Positions 55,976-64,000 of a stretch of DNA of 64,000 nucleotides are shown piece by piece (positions within the stretch are counted from its first letter, which is position 1; every line of letters starts with the position of its first letter). The notes below the pieces were generated by a model. That model was not told the DNA's origin and made no database searches. It saw nothing but the letters and a program-made list of their open reading frames with translations. This DNA comes from Chiridota heheva. Its lineage: Eukaryota > Echinodermata > Holothuroidea > Apodida > Chiridotidae. A program made the translations under genes and the position numbers. The stretch covers positions 387,001-451,000 of the forward strand of contig JAIGNY010002795.1 in assembly GCA_020152595.1 (NCBI GenBank). The letters run 5' to 3'.

Positions 55976-57235
55976 CACCTGGGTGGAACAGTTGGTCTGG
56001 ACTCTGCCCCCTCCTCCCCTTCTACTATTTTGAAAACATTTTTACAAATTGGGATCCTTGATTTTTTATATCTTTTTTTTTGCTTCAAAAAAGAAGAAAA
56101 AATGCTCTCAGAAGTGAGTTAAATTTGAACATTGTCTTGGGAGGGTCTAGAACTTTTTCAGACCCCCTCACTTTTATAATGCTGCAAGAAAGGTTCAAAC
56201 CTTTTCAAAAAGAGGATGGAATAATGAGAAAAAAACTTCAAACATCAAAACCATCAATTTTGCTCATAAGATTGAGACAGCATTAATCCAATTTGACCTC
56301 GTCGTCGAAAGAGGCCTACCTCCTCATGAAGATCAGTTCTTCTGCTGAGGCAGCTAGAGAAATCATTAAGCTGATTAGCTCATAGGAAGAGGCCATTTAT
56401 TTTCAGGTAGGATCTCAGGAAATCTTTATTTAGATATCAGAATTGACTGGATTGCTAATAATAGCTGCATTTGACATTCAAGAATGATACAGATGGGGTT
56501 TGAGGCAATCTTGGTAAATGTGTTTGTGTCTGTGTGGTTTAAGGATTAAGAATATTAATGCTCAAGACATGAGAACCTTTACCACATTTTTGAGCATTAA
56601 ACTAAAATTCCAGTACAGCGTGCATCATCCACGCAATAGGGAGTTGCGTGCACACAACACGTTTACAATTCTGCTGAATGATTGAAATGTAGATTACGTC
56701 ATGTCTATGAATAATCATAAGGTCTTAATGAGCTTGGGCTTAGAAGACCATTTGTAATTCATTGGCAAATTTGTGTATTACAGACATTGTCCAATCACAA
56801 TTATTTTAGCATACATATTGCTATGCATATTCATCAAACTTTTACAAGTTTAGTTGTAGTAAATGATAAAATATCGCCTGAGCTATGACTCAACAAAGAT
56901 CAGCAAAGTCACTGAACTTGTGATATGCAAGCACATGAAATGGGTAAAAACAAATAAACTTTATTTTCAATCAAAAAGTACATGTGGTAAAGTATAATGA
57001 AGACTTGAATTGTACACCACAAGAAAGAGAACAAATTACTCTCTTGTATACCAAATTAGCCAATGCGATTGAGACAACTTTTTGCTGTTGTATTGAGAAC
57101 ACGAGTACTATGATTTTTCAAAGCAGTTTTCCTATGATGAACTGGTATGTGTGTAGTATATGATAAGCAATTACATGCAAGGTTCCCATATGAAATGCAT
57201 GACTAAATATATTTAGATTATTTGATCTATTTTTT
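55976..57235. other. Intergenic, no gene seen
   Basis: AT-rich sequence. A T-run at about 56,070 and an A/G-rich stretch follow. No exon or repeat family is recognised. Confidence 0.5.
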
Positions 57236-57472
57236 AAATTGTAGAATGAAACTGGTCAGGCTTTGCACGAGTTTTGAATTTAAAAATCAAGTATCTCCTT
57301 GAATGTTTTCAAATGACCCCCTCTCCCCCCCTCCCTTCCCTCCCAGTTCCCTTCCCTATCCCCACCCTTCCCCCTCCAAAAAAAAAAAAAAAAAAAGGTT
57401 AAGGAAATGATAAAATGTCCATATTTCTTAGGCGATGACCTTATCTTGGCTTTTCAGTAGCTAGCCTAAACC
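57236..57472. mobile_element. Repeat family E copy 1, family-A-like core
   Basis: GAAACTGGTCAGGCTTTGCA, AAGTATCTCCTTGAATGTTT and ATGTCCATATTTCTTAGGCG, then ATGACCTTATCTTGGCTTTT match the copy at 58.9 kb. Between them lies a C-rich and A-rich tract (57,318-57,398). TCTCCTT...GAATG...TTTTC corresponds to the family-A right arm. Confidence 0.6.
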
Positions 57473-58858
57473 TTAAACCTCCAAACAGTATGACTGGTAT
57501 TTTCACAAAATTTCTGAACATTTTATCCCCTACCCTCCCCAATCTGAAAGCTGCATGGATTAAAACCCCTTAATTTGTCTTCTAAAAAAATATACCTAAT
57601 TAGGACACGTCAAATGGTCATAAACTAATTGTTTATGAGAATATAACATTTCTCCAATTAATGTATAGATAGTGTTACACAGTATTAGTGGATCCATGTC
57701 ATGAAACAATGACATAATATTTCAGTTCTGATTATTTCTACTATATTGGAGCAAATCTAATACAGCGGTATCAGACAAAGTATGTGTCACAATCCCTCAT
57801 GCTCATATAATATCTGGACTATGACGAAATCTTGTCAATTTATCTAATGCAAAGCTGTATTGCATGATGACTGAAGATTTTACCAAAGAGGCACTTGAAG
57901 CATCCATCCTTTCCTGAGCCTCTATCTACTGCAAGTAGAACATAAAATACACAAGCTATACCTTCTGCACTGGCCTGAATACACATTTATGTCAATAACT
58001 CACGGTTTTATTGGATAACAGGAGGCTCTGGTTACAGACTAACATACGTGAAAAAAGTAAGATAATGTTTTCCCCCTCCAGAAATGCTCCGTTAATTGCC
58101 ATATTCAAAAAGAAGCTGAAATGGAATATCTGATGCATTTTTGTTGTCAGTATTTTACAGCCTTTACCATCAACAGGAGGATGTATTAGAGTTAAAGGAA
58201 GTCCCGATATCCGTACCTTAAGAAGATGACATGATTACCTTCGTAAATTCTTCCTCAACCAAGATAACACTTTTTTGATTTTTATCTGGAAAGGTCAATG
58301 AAAATTGTTGTTTCTACTTTGCCCTGGTTTTAAACTTGACTTCTTTTTATTTTTCTATTTCTGTACTCAATTTAGATGGGGAAATGTTTGGGTGAAAAGT
58401 ATATGAGATTTTAGATTATTTTCAAAAGTAGGTTATGAATTCAGACTCGAAGATGTATCGGTCTCATGAATAATATGTTATAAAGAGAAAATTTGTGAGG
58501 TGCGTGCAGAGGGTTCACAAAAAAGAAAGTCTAGCCTTGACATTTCTACTCATTAGTTTGTTATATTCCCAATTGGGAGATATAGATGCCAGATCATGGA
58601 AAGGAATGTCATAGTGACTTTTGTTACTTAACTCTTGAAGATGTTGAGAAGCTTGTTAAACAATTGATGATATTTCTTAGATTGTATAAAGGCAGGCAAG
58701 CTTAGCCCAGGGAGAATGTATGTGCTCTCGAAAGTTTGTTAATTTTTGTTTTGTTTTGTTGTAATTTGCTTTTGCTTATTCACCACTTCATTCGGGACTT
58801 TGTCAAAACAGGAATGACATGCTTTGAATAATCGAGCATACTGTCCTTCAGACAGTTG
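57473..58858. other. Intergenic, no gene seen
   Basis: AT-rich. No repeat family or coding exon is recognised. A weak LINE-like phrase near 58,080 is too short to call. Confidence 0.5.
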
Positions 58859-59090
58859 TAGTTGTACAATGAAGCTGGTCAGGCTTTGCAGGAGTTATGA
58901 ATTTAAAAACGAAATGTCTCCTTCATGGAGTAAGACTTGCGAATGTTTTCGAATTGTAATGTTTTAAAAAGGTCAAGGAAATGCTAAAAATTGTAATGTT
59001 TGAAAAAAAAAAGAATAAAGAGGAAATGCTAAAATGTCCATATTTTGGGGCGATGACCTTTTCTTGGCTCTTCAGTCAAATTTATCCTCC
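58859..59090. mobile_element. Repeat family E copy 2
   Basis: AATGAAGCTGGTCAGGCTTT, TGTCTCCTTCATGGAGTAAG, TTGCGAATGTTTTCGAATTG, ATGTCCATATTTTGGGGCGA and TGACCTTTTCTTGGCTCTTC. Same orientation as 57.2 kb. The CTCCTT-ATGGA-TAAGA-TT-GAATG core also occurs in families A and D. Confidence 0.65.
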
Positions 59091-59324
59091 CAAAAGTGTA
59101 TGACTGCTATTATTTGACAATATTTCTTATAGTATTTTAAGCCATCAGCAAGTGCTTCATCTGAGAAGCATAGAATCTACTTCTATCCTCGACCTGCTCA
59201 AGAAACAGCAAGGTCATCCACACTGGATGTCTCTGAGAGCAATTAAGTTTGTCAGAAAAATTGCTTGTGAGAGAAGTTTTAATCAAAATGCTCAAAGTAT
59301 TAGTGGTCAAGCAATCATCTATTA

Positions 59325-59732
59325 CAGCAATTCTTGATAGGTGGCCCGTGAGCCAAATCTGGCCCACCAGACAATCCAATCTGGCCCGCGAACAATAGTC
59401 ATATTTGAATATAAAGTATATAGTACAAACCGATAGTGCGTTAAAATGGCAAATCCTTGTATATTTTCGGTTTTCCAGACACATCGCGGCTTATCAAATA
59501 AAATTGTTATCTTTAGTTCTGCTATAAAATGGTCAGACTTGCGGCATGGTAGGCGAATAAAACAACCGCTGACATCTGGCGTACATCACTCGTGCTCTCA
59601 GCTTGTTTGTATTCAGGGATTGTTTTGACGGGTTTTGTTGTCATGTGACACTGGTTTTGCATTGCGATTGACCCGCAGCCTAAAGCTGTTGTCAAATGAT
59701 GGCCCTTGGAAAATTTTGTTTAAGAACCCTTG
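59325..59732. mobile_element. hAT-like element with 8-bp TSD ATCTATTA
   Basis: The left end is CAGCAATTCTTGATAGGTGG. The right end, reversed, is CAAGGGTTCTTAAACAAAAT. Both are variants of the CAGGGGTTCTTAA terminus known from many hAT elements. The interior has the usual CTGGCCCGC phrase. A perfect 8-bp direct repeat ATCTATTA flanks it (59,317-59,324 and 59,733-59,740). 408 bp, no transposase. Confidence 0.88.
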
Positions 59733-59859
59733 ATCTATTATAAGAAAGAAGAATTTAGGGTGCAATTCTACAGAATAGGGACATAAAGCATGAAAATTGA
59801 AAATAATTTGATGTAGCAGATTTGTTGCTTTTGGTATCTGCTAATATGTGAATTTTCAG

Positions 59860-60110
59860 AAATGTAAAAGTTTTTGAGAATTCTCAGCCATCCTTAGAAA
59901 AAGTTAAAGTTTTTTGTCCTGAGATTTCATTATAGAAATGTAAAAAGAGAGTTGAACACACAATTTTTTGAGAATTCCTCAGAAAATGTTAAAGTTTTTT
60001 CACACTTCCTTAGAAAAAGTTAAAGTTTCTTCAGATATCCTTATGGAAGGTTAGAATTTCCTTATAAAATATTAAAGTTTTTTAGAGACTTTAAGACAGG
60101 ATTGAAGACT
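59860..60110. repeat. Degenerate AT-rich repeat
   Basis: TTAGAAAAAGTTAAAGTTTT recurs four to five times at irregular spacing (about 59,895, 59,985, 60,012 and 60,064), alternating with GAGAATTC phrases. Confidence 0.65.
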
Positions 60111-60249
60111 AGTTTCCTTAAAAAGTCTACAAAACATTTGATGTTTTCTTAGAAGATAACTGTATAATGATATAATTTTCTAATATTTTTCAGAGATCCT
60201 CAAGTCTCTCTTGTAGCACTTGAGATTTAAAATCTTTAAAATTCTTCAA

Positions 60250-62010
60250 AATATTTGGGCACTAACAGCTGTATCAGGCATGATTATCAAACTCGACCTT
60301 TATTATTGTGCTCATTTGCATAAAGTTGCTACAGTATATGACCTGACCAGACTTTTTTATTTAGTATGCTTATTTAGGGAGTGTGACAGGATGTGATTGC
60401 ATATGGACATAGGGAGGGATGCCATGTGGGACATGGATGGGGGCCATGAGGGACATATGATATCATATTTAACATGTTGTATACACTAAGGGCTATATCA
60501 GGCATAATTATTTGACTCCATCTTTTTTCTTATTCCACAACTCATTTGCATATAAGTTATTATATGAACTGACACTTTCATACATAGTATGCTCAATCAG
60601 GGACTGTGATAGCTAGAATGAGACTTCTTATGGACACTATAGGATGTCATGTAAGACATAGGGTGGGATGCCATGTGGGATGCCATGTGGGACATAAGTG
60701 GGATGCCATGTGGGACATGGGGTGGGATGCCATGTAGAACAGGGCGGAATGCCACATAGGATATGTGGTGGAATGCCATGCAGGACATACGGAGGAATGC
60801 CATAAGATGGAATGTCATGTGGGACATGGGATGGCATCCCACCCCATTTCAACAAGTTATTTGCATATAGGTTTTCATATGAACTGACACTGTCATACAT
60901 AGTATGCTCAATCAGGGATTGATAGCTAGGATGAGACTTCTTATGGAGCCTATGGGATGTCATGTGGGATATGGGATGGGATGCCATGTGGGACAGGGTA
61001 GAATGCCATGTGGGACATGGTGGGATGCAAATGAGTAACACAGAGTGTGACATAGGTTGGGATGCCATGTGTGACATACGGTAGGATGCCATGTGTGACA
61101 TGAGGTAGGATGCTATGTGTGACATAGGGTAGGAGGCTATGTGGGACATAGGGTAGGTGGCCATGGGGACATGGATGTGATGCCATGTGGGACATGGGAT
61201 GTGATGCCATGTGGGACATAAAGTAGGATATCATTGGGACATTGGGAGGGATACCATGTTGAACATATGGTGGGATGCTATGTGGAACATCAGGTGGGAG
61301 CCACTGATGCAGTACACAGGAAGGGATATTATTTGGAACATAGGGATGGGGTGTCATGTGGGACATATGGTTGGATTAATGTGGGACATACATGTAGGAT
61401 GGGATCCATGTGGGTCATAGCGTAGGATGTCATGTGGGACATGGTGGAATGCCATGTGGGACATATGGTGGAATGTTATGTGAGACACTGTATGGTGGAA
61501 TGCCATGTGGGAGATATGGTGGAATGCCATGTGGGAGATATGGTGGAATGCCATGTGGGAGATATGGTGGAATGCCATGTGGGAGATATGGTGGAATGCC
61601 ATGTGGGAGATATGGTGGAATGCCATGTGGGAGATATGGTGGAATGCCATGTGGGAGATATGGTGGAATGCCATGTGGGACAAGGCAGGGATGTCATGTG
61701 GGACATGAGGTGGGATGTCATTTGGGACGTGGGACATAGGGTGGAATGCCATGTGGGTCATAGGATGTAATGCCCTGTGGGACATATGATGGAATGCCAC
61801 ATGGGACATGGGATGTCATGTGGGATATGGGGTGGGATGCCATTTGGAAGATATGGTGGAATGTCATGTGGGACATGGGATGGAATGTTATGTGGGACAT
61901 GGGGTGGGATGTCATGTGGGACATGGGGTGGGATGCCATATGGGACATGGGGTGAGATGCCATATGGTACATGGGATGCCATGTGGGACTTAGTGTGAGA
62001 TACCATTTTT
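60250..62010. repeat. Compound satellite: 24-27-bp units in a larger repeat
   Basis: The short unit is GGTGGAATGCCATGTGGGAC plus ATAT; eight identical 24-bp copies (GGGAGATAT type) run at 61,495-61,680. To the left, three copies of a longer module start near 60,310, 60,538 and 60,852. Each holds ATTTGCATA, TGACCTG/GAACTGACACT, AGTATGCTCAATCAGGGA and GACTTCTTATGG before its short-unit tail. Open frames here (MSHMAFH, GGMPCGR) come from the repeat. Confidence 0.92.
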
Positions 62011-62919
62011 ATAATTGCCCGGGTCATATAATATGGGTGTCAATTTGCATGGGCATGTAAACCATGACGGTATTTACCGTTCTAGTTTACCATAATTTCA
62101 CTAATATTTTTCATGGTGTACTAACTTTATAGATTGATTGTGTTTTAGTGTTTAAGGTATGTACTTGTTTTAACTGATGCATGCATATAATAATGACTGG
62201 AGTTTTGAAGCAATATTTGAGAAATTTGTCAGTGTAACACTGTCACACTTTTTCAGAAAAGTTTCATAATTCTACATAGAGATGAAGTATAAAAGATACA
62301 TTTTAAACCCTCTTCATTCAGACTGATATCTATATATCAGTGGTACCCAATAAATCAAATTTCTTTTATTTCCAAACATGGTAAGATAAAATATGTAACA
62401 CTTGTCACAAATTGTGTGATGGGTGTTACATACATTGTACAAAATGTAGTATGTAATACAAAAAAAGTAAATGACATTCAAAAGTGAAGATGATTTACAA
62501 AGTACAGTACATTAATTTATATTTCAGCTTTTAAAACCTGTTTTAAGTGTTTAAAATGTTCCTAGGTGTGACAATTATAAGGTTTGAGGAACTCACTGTA
62601 ACACCCATCATGTGTTAAAAGAAAAATTGGTATAACTCTCTACAGGAATGGTGCATACAAATTATACTTCAAATTGCACCTTGTTCATATTGATATCTTT
62701 ATATCAATTTTATCCTGTCAATGAAATTACCTACATTTACAAACTCTGGTACAAAACAAAATGTATAACGCTCATCACAAATTATTTCACAGGTGTTAAA
62801 TACAAAAGTAAAAAAATGCATTGCGCAATACAAAGCTGCAGGGTCAACAACATCCTTAATTTTAGGAATGATGTGAACTAAAGAACATTATTGAAATTGA
62901 TGACATTTAATCCTTGTTT
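62011..62919. other. Diverged duplicated block, no gene
   Basis: A block at 62,320-62,480 (GATATCTATATATCA, ATGTAACACTTGTCACAAAT, GGTGTTACATACA) recurs diverged at 62,690-62,830 (GATATCTTTATATCA, ATGTATAACGCTCATCACAA, GGTGTTAAATACA). Both carry the AACAC.C.TCAC phrase that forms the 21-bp array at 63.5 kb. Confidence 0.6.
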
Positions 62920-63202
62920 GGGAGGTGCAGTGGTTAGGAGTCATGCTTGTATGCCAAAGGTACCAGGTTCAATTCCCGTCGCAAGCACTGCATTGTGTCC
63001 TTGAGCAAGACAATTGACTTTATACTTAATTCAGTCCACTCAGCAGTGAAAATGAGTACCAGCACTGCTGGGGAGTTAATCTGTGATGGACTGGCATCCC
63101 AGCCAGGGGAAGTTGTGTACTCTCATCCGCTTGTGCCATGGAAACCGGGGATAAGCACCGGCTCTATGAGCCTAATGGCTTGATTTAATTGGCTTTTTTT
63201 TA
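62920..63202 (+). repeat. tRNA-derived SINE, copy 2, complete with TSD
   Basis: The head GGGAGGTGCAGTGGTTAGGA has an A-box-like stretch (62,926-62,940) and a good B box GGTTCAATTCC (62,966-62,976). The body has AAAATGAGTACCAGCACTGC and TGATGGACTGGCATCCCAGC, and the 3' end is a T-rich tail. An 11-bp direct repeat AATCCTTGTTT (62,909-62,919 and 63,203-63,213) flanks it, as expected of LINE-mediated insertion. The 78-codon frame across it is not a gene. Confidence 0.88.
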
Positions 63203-63482
63203 AATCCTTGTTTTATGTACTAAAATCATTGAAAGTGCAGTACAGTGCAATATGTGAACATCATAGTGTGGTGTGACAACACCTACCAGAACATGGTGTT
63301 CATTACCATCAGTGATATCATTCCCTAAAAGATACATACATAGTGATCCTATGTATTTTCATACTGTTTTACTTGTATTAAATTCTTATTTTGTGCAATA
63401 GACATAAAAAATACATCCAAAATAGATTAATCTAATTGTTTTAAGGGCAAAAATCAAAACTGAGCAATAGAAATTTCAGACA

Positions 63483-63722
63483 CCATAACATCCGTCACAT
63501 ATAATGTAACACCCGTCACATATAATGTAACACCCTTCACATATAATGTAACACCCGTCACATATAATGTATCTCATATAATGTAACACCCATCACATAT
63601 AATGTATCACATATAATGTAACACCCTTCACATATAATGTAACACACGTCACATATAATGTATCACATATAATGTAACACCCATCACATATAATGTATCA
63701 CATATAATTAACACCCATCACA
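63483..63722. repeat. 21-bp minisatellite, about 11 copies
   Basis: ACATATAATGTAACACCCGT then C repeats, interleaved with shortened units (ATATAATGTATC). A partial AACACCCTTCA at 63,900 shows that the phrase is scattered nearby. Confidence 0.92.
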
Positions 63723-64000
63723 ACAATTATTTAAATGGCAAAACTCTTTCAGATTGTTGAATTCCTTAGCTTTAATGTTTTATTAGAATGAAGTTCCAAC
63801 TTATATTTAATGATTAAAAGTTGCTAATTGCTTTATTTAATTTCACAGAGTTTTACATGTATTCATCAAATTTGAAGAACCTATGTCTTGTTTTCATTTA
63901 ACACCCTTCATGCATGTTTGCTCGCCTCAGTCTCATCTGTCGTAACATTTGTCTGACTTTTTCCTTCTGATTTAAGTAGAAACTTATATAATATACCTAG
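63723..64000. other. AT-rich window edge, no gene seen
   Basis: No coding exon or repeat unit beyond a stray AACACCCTTCATGC at 63,900. Confidence 0.5.

Noticed and set aside
58070..58140. LINE-like phrase SRNAPLIAIFKKKLK
   Set aside because: Too short and isolated to call. No neighbouring reverse transcriptase motifs were found.
59152..59337. A 61-codon plus-strand frame (LRSIESTSILDLLKKQQ...) beside the hAT-like element
   Set aside because: Codon use looks somewhat coding-like, but I recognise no family. The frame runs into the transposon end and no splice sites stand out.

Overview
The window looks like nuclear DNA of a marine invertebrate. The best guess is a non-chordate deuterostome such as an echinoderm or hemichordate, at low confidence. 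The DNA is AT-rich and almost gene-free. It holds many palindromic short DNA transposons, hAT-like elements with CAGTGGCGTAGC-type ends, decayed LINEs, tRNA-derived SINEs and about fifteen different tandem arrays. I estimate that the arrays cover roughly 29% of the window. There are no operons, Shine-Dalgarno sites, CRISPR arrays or viral genes. The very long open frames at 36-41 kb are by-products of a 21-bp repeat.

The only host-type gene I can reconstruct lies on the minus strand at 3.04-6.79 kb. It has three exons encoding a protein like the cysteine-rich cytoplasmic (ballast) domain of the P2X7 receptor. Intron 1 contains a 38-bp minisatellite whose every unit repeats the intron-1 acceptor and the start of exon 2. 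Intron 2 is mostly a 43-bp minisatellite. A TGA codon and a homopolymer frameshift in exon 3 suggest a pseudogene.

Layout. 0.8-1.4 kb: tandem repeat. 2.0 kb: foldback element B1. 3.0-6.8 kb: P2X7-like locus. 6.9-7.8 kb: hAT-like element with a perfect 8-bp target duplication. 9.2-10.9 kb: copies of foldback family A. 14.2-26.3 kb: one LINE copy (minus strand) split by a 9.9-kb insert that carries further elements. 26.7-35.8 kb: foldback elements and satellites grown from their right ends. 36.2-41.1 kb: the 21-bp array. 41.2-41.7 kb: a ~104-bp repeat. 43.6-44.9 kb: a second LINE end split by a 22-bp array. 45.8-46.8 kb: another hAT-like element. 48-53.6 kb: SINE, foldback elements C1 and A4, and several arrays. 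54.9-55.5 kb: C2 inside a pyrimidine-rich repeat. 57-59.7 kb: related repeat copies and a hAT-like element. 60.2-63.7 kb: tandem arrays and a complete SINE.

The unifying story is about mobile and tandem DNA rather than a pathway. Foldback families A, B, C and D all end in TTAAAGG or a close variant next to TTAA. This is the signature of the T2/Kolobok group, so one transposase source may have moved them all. At three places the right end of a family-A relative has expanded into a tandem array: 29-bp, 25-bp and about 99-bp units. The window therefore shows satellites being born from transposon ends. It also shows a minisatellite being born from a splice junction.
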